A stretch of DNA of 6,516 nt from Dehalococcoidales bacterium (GCA_028718465.1 JAQULX010000166.1:1-6516); one strand, 5' to 3'; shown: positions 1 to 5,937, numbered from the stretch's first letter. Translations and numbers: made by a program. The notes: a model not told the origin generated them from the letters alone.

Positions 1-952
1 GGAAAGGTATTGTCTGATAAGGCCTTGTACCATCAAATAATGGAATTGCCGGATCTATGGTTTCAAAATCAAGGTAATACAGTGGATACTGCAGTGTAGC
101 CAGGAATGTGTTAATCTCCTCTTTTTGTATGTATGTCTCCCCCGTGAGCGCGCATTCTTTCTGGATCTGTTGCTGGCGTGATAGCTTAACGTCTTCCGGG
201 ATGTCCTTAATCAGCAGTATCCCGCTGTTGAACAGATCCAGTTTTTTCCTGTTAGTACCACGCAGGTCAAACACGCTGCACTCCGGCAGGAAGCTCCAGC
301 ATTCTTCCTGCAAAGGACAGCCGTAGGGATCGCTGCAACGAGTGCCGATAATCATTTCCGGACAATTAGGCGAGGAGATGATTTCGTGCATAGCGTCTAC
401 ACATTCACTTATTCCGGCACTCCTCTCCTCAACCTCATCCGTGATATCTTCAATGATGAATAACTGCCCGGGGTCTATCTCACCATACCGGACATATTCA
501 TTGTTGATATGCATCAGAAAGCACCTATTTACCTTTAACCCGGCTTTCCGGCAGCAGAACCGCTGGAAGGAAACATCTTCTATGTTAACATCCTTAACCT
601 GTGCCGAGCTCTTAACCTCGATGATATCCCAGCCGTCTTCACATACGGGGTTCAGTATGTCAGGTCTGCAGTAGATATTTTCTGCCGCGATGCCGGCCTC
701 GAAAAGCGGCTTACGCAACTCAAGAAGCTCTCGTGTCTGCCTGATATTCTCAGTAAAATCATCGGCAGGAATATCTATCCCTTCAGGGAATAGCTTCTTA
801 GCTAACTCCCCCACCCGGTGACCCTGGTCGAAAGTGTGCTGGGTGGCCGCGTCCACTTCTGGTACTTTTTCCGGCTCGTTAAAAAGAACCCAGAGATACT
901 TCGGGCACTGTAAACCATTAAGGTACTTTGATTTTGAAAGGAAGCTTCGCAT
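1..952 (-). CDS. DUF2779 protein with RecB/Cas4-like nuclease domain, N-terminal part (cut by window edge)
   Basis: An open frame of 317 codons runs from the ATG at 952-950 to base 1 without a stop, so the C-terminus lies outside the window. The N-terminal half reads as a Cas4/AddB-like PD-(D/E)XK nuclease. It has C16 in LQCPKYLW, H45 in QGHR, D98 in CRPDIL, the E112-V-K114 pair in IIEVKSS and a following FQ motif at 129-130. Three later cysteines (C206, C212, C218) would complete a four-cysteine Fe-S cluster with C16. From residue 292, YYLDFETIDP begins the DUF2779 segment, whose D295/E297 pair resembles the first motif of DEDD exonucleases. Such proteins are thought to act on DNA ends; the biological role of the family is not established. 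The start lies 8 bases after the upstream stop with only a weak purine stretch (GATGAG), suggesting translational coupling. The family call is strong; activity is inferred. Confidence 0.88.
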   Translation of the reverse strand, partial: MRSFLSKSKYLNGLQCPKYLWVLFNEPEKVPEVDAATQHTFDQGHRVGELAKKLFPEGIDIPADDFTENIRQTRELLELRKPLFEAGIAAENIYCRPDILNPVCEDGWDIIEVKSSAQVKDVNIEDVSFQRFCCRKAGLKVNRCFLMHINNEYVRYGEIDPGQLFIIEDITDEVEERSAGISECVDAMHEIISSPNCPEMIIGTRCSDPYGCPLQEECWSFLPECSVFDLRGTNRKKLDLFNSGILLIKDIPEDVKLSRQQQIQKECALTGETYIQKEEINTFLATLQYPLYYLDFETIDPAIPLFDGTRPYQTIPF

Positions 953-960
953 TTAAATTC

Positions 961-1530
961 TCATCGTTCGTAAGTTCTATCAGCTTTTATATACAAATCC
1001 CTTCCATACTTCTGATATATCTTTTTCCAGGTAATCACTTTTTCAAAAGGCGACAACAGGTCTTTTGCTTTCCCGTACTTATTAAAATTATCAAGGTACT
1101 GTGAAGAAACTATCGCTATTAGACTTACCTTAACGGGTCTACCCACGAGCAAATTTATATTGTCCCTATCCTTCTTAAACTCTTCGATTTGAGATCTAGT
1201 AAAGCCTTGCTGCACTTTGGCTTCAATGATAATGATATGTTCATCACTAAAAAGGCAGAGGTCGAATGTACGTTTTGGCGAGTATCCACTATTATTAACT
1301 GATCTATTTTCTATTCCCCTTAAGAAATCGCGGTAAAAGCATACTTCGTATCCGATCTCCCAATCATCCTGCGTAGGTAAATCAAGTGCATGTTGACCCG
1401 CTTGACTATTTAACCAATCGACAAATTCCTTTTCTTTTCCAATTAGATCATGGTACAAATACGAGCAAAAAAGCCGTTCCTCACGTGTTATTTGAAGCCA
1501 TGTTTTACCATTTAAATAACGCAAACCCAT
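961..1530 (-). CDS. PD-(D/E)XK nuclease-like protein, 189 residues
   Basis: The start is an ATG preceded by GGGAG with a five-base spacer, a good ribosome binding site. I do not recognise a named family with certainty, but the layout fits the restriction-endonuclease fold. There is a helix around 15-40 with TREERLFC, E62 in GYEVCFYRD, D90 in a beta strand (RTFDLCLF), and a second strand with the E103-A-K105 motif (HIIIIEAKVQQGF). A helix follows containing Q114 and IEEFKKD, then another hydrophobic strand (KVSLIAIVSS, 134-143). These residues match the D...E-X-K catalytic arrangement of PD-(D/E)XK nucleases. No separate DNA-binding domain is visible at this size. It follows the unrecognised gene at 1572-2276 by 41 bases and sits 8 bases before the DUF2779 gene, all on one strand. 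G+C in two sampled 60-base lines is 33 and 37%, clearly below the flanking genes, suggesting acquisition. It could be a restriction-type effector or a repair nuclease. Confidence 0.75.
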   Translation of the reverse strand: MGLRYLNGKTWLQITREERLFCSYLYHDLIGKEKEFVDWLNSQAGQHALDLPTQDDWEIGYEVCFYRDFLRGIENRSVNNSGYSPKRTFDLCLFSDEHIIIIEAKVQQGFTRSQIEEFKKDRDNINLLVGRPVKVSLIAIVSSQYLDNFNKYGKAKDLLSPFEKVITWKKIYQKYGRDLYIKADRTYER

Positions 1531-1571
1531 TGCATCTCCCTTAATAAATGTCCAAGTTGATGGAAATTTTC

Positions 1572-2276
1572 CTATCTAGGAACCCTATCCCTGGCAGCCA
1601 TAGCCATGACATTATATACTGATGGTAGGGTAGTTAGTGCATTTGAATCACACATCTCGTTCAGCTTTTCACCTGTCAATTTTTCCCATACCTCGACCTC
1701 CGCTATCATTTGTCTTATCACGTCTCCTAAATCGACTGTTTTGAATACACGTAACCATTGGATGTTATCGACCGGCAGGACTATTTCTGGTAATACCGAA
1801 AACAATATTTTACTAGCACCCACTAACCCATATGAATGATGGCTCATAGTATACGGTAAAATCTGTTTTGTAATAGACCATATTTGATCAATCAATCGTT
1901 CAAGTTCTGATTTGTTCAATTCAAGAAGGTATCGGTCCCTTAAAAGGCCACTTTTATTTATAGAATTACGGAGGTTTAAAATATAGTCTCCTATTTTGAG
2001 CCAGCATTTGAGAAGAAGTTCTTTATGATATACACTTCCGTCTTTTGATATCAGTAATCCCTTGAAGGGTCCGCTTCTTGTCATTTTAAAATTGATCAAT
2101 ATACGGGCAGCGCACTTTATGAACATATCGCCATTTACATCCAGTCCGGTAGAATCTTCTATTATAGAAACCACAGCTTTGTTGTAGCCAAAATTTCTAA
2201 TTTGCTCTTGAATTTTCTCTGGTGAGATAGCTTGGTCTTCTTTGGTAAATAGTACATCCGTCAAATTATTTTTCAT
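1572..2276 (-). CDS. unrecognised 234-residue protein, partner gene of the PD-(D/E)XK protein
   Basis: I do not recognise this protein. It begins at ATG 2276-2274, with AAAGAG seven bases upstream, and ends with TAG at 1574-1572. It looks soluble and mixed alpha/beta, with no signal peptide or membrane segment. The most distinctive stretch is SYGLVGASKILFSVLPEIVLP (split here: SYGLVGASKIL, 148-158, then FSVLPEIVLPVDN, 159-171). It resembles the 'K-x-L-h-h-h-x-P-x-h-h-x-x-D' pattern seen in several poorly described helical families, but I would not assign function from that. A charged helix rich in Leu and Glu lies at 115-135. The gene is AT-rich (35% G+C in one sampled line), like its downstream neighbour, so the two probably travel together. 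Its start overlaps the last 11 bases of the RNase H-like remnant, placing a recombination junction close to its 5' end. Confidence 0.75.
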   Translation of the reverse strand: MKNNLTDVLFTKEDQAISPEKIQEQIRNFGYNKAVVSIIEDSTGLDVNGDMFIKCAARILINFKMTRSGPFKGLLISKDGSVYHKELLLKCWLKIGDYILNLRNSINKSGLLRDRYLLELNKSELERLIDQIWSITKQILPYTMSHHSYGLVGASKILFSVLPEIVLPVDNIQWLRVFKTVDLGDVIRQMIAEVEVWEKLTGEKLNEMCDSNALTTLPSVYNVMAMAARDRVPR

Positions 2277-2417
2277 CAGAGATCTCTTTCCCTACGAGTT
2301 GTACCATCCTGTTTTCCAGACTGTTAACCAGATAGATACTGATAACCGTTATCTCCGAGTCCAGCCAAGATAGCCCGTAGTTTCGATATCAAGATAGGCG
2401 TTAAAAAAAGGAGCCAT
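2266..2417 (-). pseudogene. remnant of an RNase H-like (YprB-type, DEDD) exonuclease gene, frameshifted and truncated
   Basis: Two bases below the UDG stop lies ATG 2417-2415, with AGGA six bases upstream. It reads MAPFFNAYLDIETTGYLGW and then hits TAA at 2351-2349. In another minus frame the text continues from 2361 as DSEITVISIYLVNSLENR, then MVQLVGKEISDEK and a stop at 2268-2266. Joined, the two pieces give about 50 residues that match the N-terminus of RNase_H_2/YprB-like exonucleases: the YLDIETTG motif with its D-x-E pair, a D/SEITVI strand, and a QLVG strand. One missing base in what was probably TGG-GAC explains the frameshift. The remaining two thirds or more of the gene, including the later DEDD acidic residues, are absent, so the product cannot be active. 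The tight junction with the UDG gene shows the two were once an operon. The family assignment rests on motif recognition from memory. Confidence 0.72.
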
Positions 2418-2418
2418 T

Positions 2419-3204
2419 TCATTTCCTGTAATCATTGACAAAACTCAAAACTAATTTCGAATAGCGTTCTCTTTTCGGCCAGTCGTACTTTTTGAAGAAG
2501 CTCTGCCGTTGTGTAGGGTGGTAAGTGTGTATCCACAACACCGTTTGACCAGCTATTTGCACCAGTTTTGTATTGTGTGGTTTTCGCCTGACATGGATCA
2601 CTTCTTCGGTATCTTGGTATGCTGACTCCAATACGCGTTTAGCTTGGTCACCCTGAGTAATTATTACATCCGGTGCAAGTCTCTCTAACTCGCCAGGTAT
2701 GAACTCTCTACAATAGTTGAATAATCGTGGGTCAGCTTGGGCCCCGTGTGGTTTGTTTTGGCAGCACTTTGCGCTGTTGGTATGTGCCAAATACTCAACA
2801 GCGCTTTCGCGGGTTACTTCTGGAACGAACGGCCTGAGAATCTCAGCCGCCAGCATTAAAGTCCAGTGCCAATGTCCCTTCTGCCGGCATTTTCCTTTCG
2901 TCCACAGTTCGAGATTTTTTTGGAGTTGCTTCATGCTGCGTCCAACATTTCTTCTTACTTTATCAGAAGCAGGATCTAAAGACAGAAATAGCAGTCGAGG
3001 ACACGCCTTCTCATAGTGGCGTCCTACGTAAGCTTCGCGAGCTTTCTTGAATGACTTGTTTCTGTCCTTGCAATATTTATAGTTGGCACATGTGAAATGA
3101 CATGCAGCGATTCCATTCCAATTATAGTAGTGTCTCAGTTTTTGAATTACAGTCATGCCTTTGTTCTTACTCTTATCATTGATTTTGCCGACTTGGTTTG
3201 ACAC
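2419..3204 (-). CDS. uracil-DNA glycosylase superfamily protein with Fe-S-type cysteines
   Basis: The order of motifs is that of UDG-fold proteins. CPRLLFLSLDPASD (68-81) occupies the position of motif A. HTNSAKCCQ (141-149) matches the 'TN-x-x-K-C' strand of family 4/5 enzymes. FNYCREF...ELERLAPDVIITQG (162-185) matches the 'C...L...L-x-P-x-h-h-x-x-x-G' helix and strand. HTYHPTQRQ (226-234) matches the HPS/HPT loop. C35, C39, C45 and C68, or C165, could hold a 4Fe-4S cluster as in thermophile-type UDGs. The motif A glycine is replaced (SLDP), so substrate or activity may differ. The usual role is excision of deaminated bases from DNA. The start is uncertain: GTG at 3204, seven bases after the WYL stop and likely reinitiation-coupled, or ATG at 3156, which would drop 16 polar residues. 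Neither has a well-spaced ribosome binding site. Confidence 0.75.
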   Translation of the reverse strand: MSNQVGKINDKSKNKGMTVIQKLRHYYNWNGIAACHFTCANYKYCKDRNKSFKKAREAYVGRHYEKACPRLLFLSLDPASDKVRRNVGRSMKQLQKNLELWTKGKCRQKGHWHWTLMLAAEILRPFVPEVTRESAVEYLAHTNSAKCCQNKPHGAQADPRLFNYCREFIPGELERLAPDVIITQGDQAKRVLESAYQDTEEVIHVRRKPHNTKLVQIAGQTVLWIHTYHPTQRQSFFKKYDWPKRERYSKLVLSFVNDYRK

Positions 3205-3217
3205 CCTTATGTCAAAC
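3196..3217. promoter_or_regulatory. inverted repeat GTTTGACA-N6-TGTCAAAC at the WYL/UDG junction
   Basis: The two 8-base arms are perfect and separated by six bases. The core TTGACA-N6-TGTCAA is identical in arms and spacing to the repeat at 4275-4292, which points to a protein-binding operator rather than chance. It contains the TGA stop of the WYL gene in one arm and the GTG start of the UDG gene in the other, so in RNA it could also form a small hairpin masking that start. The likely binder is the WYL protein encoded next to it (inference). Confidence 0.6.
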
Positions 3218-4189
3218 GGCTTTACCTTTGTAAACCCTTAGCATCGCTTTCGCAGTCTGAACAATTTCCCGGCGTATTTCTGCCGGCTCGATAACCTCCA
3301 TTCTCTCACCCCAGCCCAGTATCCAGGAATAAAGGTCGACAGTATCAGTGACCCGCAGTGTCATTATCATAGAGCCATCCTTCTGCATTTCCAAAACCTG
3401 TGAGGGGTGCCAGACTGTCTCCTCCATGATCCGCATTATATCGGGGTCCAGTATTCTTATCTTGATGGTCTTGACCTCGCCCTCAACAACAATCCCCCAT
3501 GAGGAACCGAAGAATTCATTGGCATCGAAATCGGCAGGAATAACGTATTGTTCATCGGTTAGCCTGGCCGATTCAATGCGCTCTATCTTGAAGGTTCTTA
3601 TCGCCTTCTTAAGGTGGCAGTAACCTATCACGTAGCTGGCATGACCCGGTGCGGCCGGCTCGATAAAATAGGGCTCGATGATACGTTCTACCCCCTTATC
3701 AGCCATCAACGATCGGTAGACTATCCTTAGCCGTCTTTGCGATAACCAGGATTCCGCTATTGTTGCCAGTATCTGCAGGTATCTCTCATCTTTTTTTAGC
3801 CTTTGCATCCAGTCCATGGTTTTACGCACTTGTATCGCCAGAGCATCCGGCAACACTGAACTAAGCTTGGTAAAGGTGGCGTCTATATTCGGATCGTAGC
3901 GACAGGAGTAGCCTAGCATTAGCCGTGCGGCAAGGAAAATATTAAGTGCCTCGACCAGCGTAAACCGTATCGGGGGCAGCATGCGTCTATCGTCAATTTT
4001 CCACCTCGCTTTGTCATTATATACGGGGATATGCAGGTCGAGTCCCAGGGACTCCAGATCACGGTATATAGTCCTGATATTTACTTCCTGTTTCTCAGCC
4101 AGCTCCTTGACAGTATATCCGGATGGGTTAGCAGCAAGAAGAGTCCAGATAGCTATCATGCGCTCCGTTCTTTTAAGCCTGTCACTCAT
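3212..4189 (-). CDS. WYL-domain transcription regulator (HTH + WYL + C-terminal WCX-like domain)
   Basis: Residues 5-65 form a winged helix-turn-helix of the YafY/DeoR-like type (YTVKELAEKQEVNIRTIYRD, 25-44), with a wing ending near 65. The WYL domain covers about 140-215: RRLRIVYRS, then IEPYFIEPA and YVIGYCHLKKAIRTFKIERI, where FKIERI stands for the usual F-x-L-D-R-I strand. The C-terminal part (237-320; EVKTIKIRI to the end) fits the WCX extension. Members bind DNA as dimers and are thought to sense nucleic acids or other ligands; many regulate phage-defence or DNA-damage genes. The frame stays open to an ATG at 4264, but I choose ATG 4189 because AGAGG sits six bases before it and the HTH begins at once, giving 325 residues, normal for the family. 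It heads the minus-strand block and is divergent from the AAA/LemA operon. Inverted repeats on its promoter suggest autoregulation. Confidence 0.93.
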   Translation of the reverse strand: MSDRLKRTERMIAIWTLLAANPSGYTVKELAEKQEVNIRTIYRDLESLGLDLHIPVYNDKARWKIDDRRMLPPIRFTLVEALNIFLAARLMLGYSCRYDPNIDATFTKLSSVLPDALAIQVRKTMDWMQRLKKDERYLQILATIAESWLSQRRLRIVYRSLMADKGVERIIEPYFIEPAAPGHASYVIGYCHLKKAIRTFKIERIESARLTDEQYVIPADFDANEFFGSSWGIVVEGEVKTIKIRILDPDIMRIMEETVWHPSQVLEMQKDGSMIMTLRVTDTVDLYSWILGWGERMEVIEPAEIRREIVQTAKAMLRVYKGKAV

Positions 4190-4195
4190 AACGAA

Positions 4196-4200
4196 CCTCT
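4196..4200 (-). promoter_or_regulatory. ribosome binding site of the WYL gene, deciding its start
   Basis: AGAGG on the minus strand is followed by six bases and ATG 4189-4187. The longer in-frame start at 4264 would begin upstream of the probable -10 box at 4226-4221, so it would not be on the transcript. Confidence 0.75.
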
Positions 4201-4220
4201 GGGGGTGATTTGTTGCCGTG

Positions 4221-4249
4221 ATTATACCACCTGTCAAAAGAATTTGATA
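4221..4249 (-). promoter_or_regulatory. probable promoter of the WYL gene
   Basis: A perfect TATAAT (-10) lies at 4226-4221 on the minus strand. The hexamer 17 bases upstream is TATCAA (4249-4244), a poor -35. Transcription would begin near 4213-4216, leaving a leader of about 25 bases that carries the AGAGG site. A repeat of the TGTCAA type fills the spacer, as expected if a regulator blocks or replaces -35 recognition. Confidence 0.6.
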
Positions 4250-4250
4250 G
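4231..4250. promoter_or_regulatory. inverted repeat CTGTCAAA-N4-TTTGATAG, candidate operator
   Basis: Seven of eight arm positions pair. The half-site TGTCAAA is shared with the repeats at 4275-4292 and 3196-3217, though here the halves face the opposite way round. It lies between the -35 and -10 positions of the WYL promoter, where a bound dimer would block RNA polymerase. Confidence 0.5.
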
Positions 4251-4274
4251 CTCTGTGTAATCATAACCTGGAAT

Positions 4275-4292
4275 TTGACATTATGCTGTCAA
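4275..4292. promoter_or_regulatory. inverted repeat TTGACA-N6-TGTCAA upstream of the AAA gene, candidate operator
   Basis: The six-base arms are perfect with the same six-base spacing as the repeat at the WYL/UDG junction. TTGACA is also the -35 consensus, but no convincing -10 lies 16-18 bases away on the plus strand (AGTGCT at 17). Candidate -10 hexamers are TAGGAT at 4303-4308 and TATAAA at 4318-4323. The absence of a well-paired promoter would suit control by an activator. Confidence 0.55.
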
Positions 4293-4316
4293 CAGGCAGT
4301 GCTAGGATAGGCCTGT
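4292..4316. repeat. short inverted repeat ACAGGC-N13-GCCTGT in the AAA leader/promoter
   Basis: Two six-base arms flank the TAGGAT hexamer that may serve as a -10 box, directly abutting the TTGACA-N6-TGTCAA repeat. It could be a second regulator site or a weak hairpin. Six-base arms arise by chance fairly often, so this is tentative. Confidence 0.3.
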
Positions 4317-4336
4317 GTATAAATATTGAAATAATA

Positions 4337-4343
4337 AAGGAGG
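4337..4343 (+). promoter_or_regulatory. ribosome binding site that sets a TTG start for the AAA gene
   Basis: AAGGAGG is a near-perfect anti-16S complement and stands eight bases before TTG 4352-4354. No other in-frame start nearby has such a site. The ATG at 4283-4285 lies inside an inverted repeat with no purine stretch before it. Confidence 0.8.
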
Positions 4344-4351
4344 CAAAAGAG

Positions 4352-5728
4352 TTGGACGCAGAGGAGAAACTCCGCGATGCTTTTGAGGAGGAAGATGGGG
4401 AGGAATTTGATGAACACCCGGGGTTAATACAGCTCCGGGAAGATCGATTCAAGTCCAAGCAAAAGAACAAAGCAATCGCAGGTCGCTTCATCGGCAAGGG
4501 CAGGAAAACGAGAGAGGTGATACTGGTACCAAGATACTACGGCGAATTAGTGACCTGGGCTTTTCATCAATATATCGAGAGGGAGGGATGGAGCATTATC
4601 GAGACGCTGGGCTACCAGGAGCCGGAGCCATGGTACCTTGATGTCAGCACAAACAGTGAGAATAAAGTAGACTGCCTGGGAAACGGTAGAGCACTCCTTG
4701 AGAAGAACGAAAACCGTATGGTGGCTACCTTAGATATCAACCTGAGGAGTCGCAACTCGGTACAGGTGGAAGCGCCGTACCGGATGAAAGAAGAGGCGAA
4801 AAGCTTCATCGCTGGAATAGACAACATCGTAAAGACAGAAAACTTCTACCGGGGCAAGTGCTTCGAGTACGGCACGCGTCACCGGTTTCTTCAACCGGGA
4901 CAAAAAAACTGGGACAGCATCATCTTGAGTGAGGACATCAAGGAGGAAGTAAGGGCCAATACGGTAAATTTCCTCAAGAAAAGAGAGCAGTGGGGTAAGT
5001 ACGGTATACCGTCAAAACGGGGCATCATTCTGGCGGGGCAGCCGGGCACCGGCAAGACTATAATGTGCAAGGCACTGATGGCAGAGGCAGAAGGGATAAC
5101 CTGCATCACCACCAACGCCTACGGAATAGACGAGGACGAGTATATCACCGAACTCTACGATATGGCTCGTGATCTGAGCCCTGCAATACTCTTCATCGAA
5201 GATATCGATCTTATCGGGCAGAACCGCAACGAGTTTGGCTACCAGAAAGGATCCGCACTCCTCTCCCTACTCAATGTAATGGACGGAATTGAGGATAACA
5301 CGGAGATCATCACCGTAGCCACCACCAACTGCCTGGATACACTGGACAAAGCGCTCGGTGAGCGCCCCTCCCGGTTTGACCGGGTGATCCGGGTGGAGCG
5401 GCCGACGCTGGACCAGCGTAGAGAGTATATTGAGCTGCTGGGTAAAAAGGTGAGGATGGACGAGAACACCAAGGACTATATCGCCCGCCGCTCGGAATAC
5501 TGTACTCCGGCCCAGCTGCAGGAGGTGATCCACGGACTGGTCATCGAGAAATCCGATGCGATGACCGGCGAAGAACCATACCTCGAGGTCAGCAAGGACG
5601 ATATCGACAGGGCTATCTCCAGGATAAACGGAAGAAGTAAGCAACAGATAGGATTTACCATCGCCTGCAGCCATAACGGCAACGGCAACCAGAGAATAGT
5701 CTGGAACGAAAATGCAAAGGAGTTGTGA
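4352..5728 (+). CDS. classical AAA ATPase with unassigned N-terminal domain
   Basis: From the TTG start the protein has 458 residues. The AAA core shows Walker A GQPGTGKT (229-236), Walker B AILFIEDID (278-286), a LLSLLNVMDGI helix (303-313), sensor 1 TVATTN (321-326) and an arginine-finger region RPSRFDR (338-344). A lid region CTPAQLQEV (384-392) follows. This is the pattern of BCS1/proteasomal/FtsH-like AAA proteins, which remodel or unfold protein substrates as ATP-driven rings. No protease motif such as HEXXH is present. Residues 1-185 form an acidic start and then an alpha/beta region I cannot assign; they probably select the substrate. It is the first gene of a tight plus-strand operon and is divergent from the WYL regulator. 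The frame is open upstream to 4031, but that part is antisense to the WYL gene and was excluded. Confidence 0.9.
   Translation: MDAEEKLRDAFEEEDGEEFDEHPGLIQLREDRFKSKQKNKAIAGRFIGKGRKTREVILVPRYYGELVTWAFHQYIEREGWSIIETLGYQEPEPWYLDVSTNSENKVDCLGNGRALLEKNENRMVATLDINLRSRNSVQVEAPYRMKEEAKSFIAGIDNIVKTENFYRGKCFEYGTRHRFLQPGQKNWDSIILSEDIKEEVRANTVNFLKKREQWGKYGIPSKRGIILAGQPGTGKTIMCKALMAEAEGITCITTNAYGIDEDEYITELYDMARDLSPAILFIEDIDLIGQNRNEFGYQKGSALLSLLNVMDGIEDNTEIITVATTNCLDTLDKALGERPSRFDRVIRVERPTLDQRREYIELLGKKVRMDENTKDYIARRSEYCTPAQLQEVIHGLVIEKSDAMTGEEPYLEVSKDDIDRAISRINGRSKQQIGFTIACSHNGNGNQRIVWNENAKEL
5716..5722 (+). promoter_or_regulatory. ribosome binding site inside the end of the AAA gene
   Basis: AAAGGAG lies in the last codons of the AAA gene, seven bases before ATG 5730. 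This fixes the start of the small gene at 5730 rather than at the in-frame ATG 5712, and couples its translation to the AAA protein. Confidence 0.75.
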
Positions 5729-5729
5729 A

Positions 5730-5921
5730 ATGAGCGCACATGACATTGAAGCGGAAAAGAACCGGGTAGTCAGGGACATGCACCGGCTGCTACTGGACCT
5801 GGAAGAGCTTGAGGAAGAAAGCCAGCAAGAGCCCGAGGAGAACGAACGGGACCGGATTATTGACCTCTACATACCTAAGGGGCTACGTGATATCCACACA
5901 CGGCCATTACGGAGGCTATGA
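5730..5921 (+). CDS. small acidic helical protein, 63 residues, unknown function
   Basis: The gene starts one base after the AAA stop (TGA-A-ATG) behind a strong ribosome binding site, which is good evidence that it is translated. I do not recognise a family. Residues 5-45 are predicted to form one long, strongly charged helix (RDMHRLLLDLEELEEESQQ at 15-33, with Leu spacing that could support a coiled coil). A short basic tail follows (RPLRRL at the end). There is no signal peptide, membrane segment or metal motif. Its place between an AAA ATPase and a membrane LemA protein suggests a linker, adaptor or small substrate of the ATPase, but this rests only on position and shape. The LemA start follows after 16 bases. 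Confidence 0.7.
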   Translation: MSAHDIEAEKNRVVRDMHRLLLDLEELEEESQQEPEENERDRIIDLYIPKGLRDIHTRPLRRL

Positions 5922-5937
5922 AGAGAGGGACTAAAAG

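Noticed and set aside
108..674. Two plus-strand open frames of 72 and 110 codons
   Set aside because: Both are antisense to the DUF2779 protein, whose nuclease motifs on the minus strand are unmistakable.
2278..2287. 10-base palindrome AGAGATCTCT just upstream of the 234-residue gene
   Set aside because: It is short, has no second copy that I see, and lies in the coding remnant of the exonuclease; chance is a sufficient explanation.
2349..2417. The 22-codon frame from ATG 2417 as a genuine small gene
   Set aside because: Its content is the N-terminal motif of an exonuclease whose continuation is visible in another frame, so a frameshifted remnant is the better reading.
2435..2440. Another TTGACA in the 3' end of the UDG gene
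   Set aside because: No TGTCAA partner follows at the right spacing, so it was not counted as an operator copy.
2717..3016. 99-codon plus-strand open frame
   Set aside because: Antisense to the UDG-like gene, with no supporting start signal or motif.
4031..4351. Upstream extension of the AAA reading frame, 107 codons
   Set aside because: It is antisense to the WYL HTH-coding region and crosses the control region. The AAGGAGG site before TTG 4352 gives a far better start.
5267..5779. 170-codon open frame on the minus strand across the AAA gene
   Set aside because: It lies antisense to the Walker B to C-terminal coding part, shows no recognisable motif, and has no ribosome binding site or neighbours on that strand.
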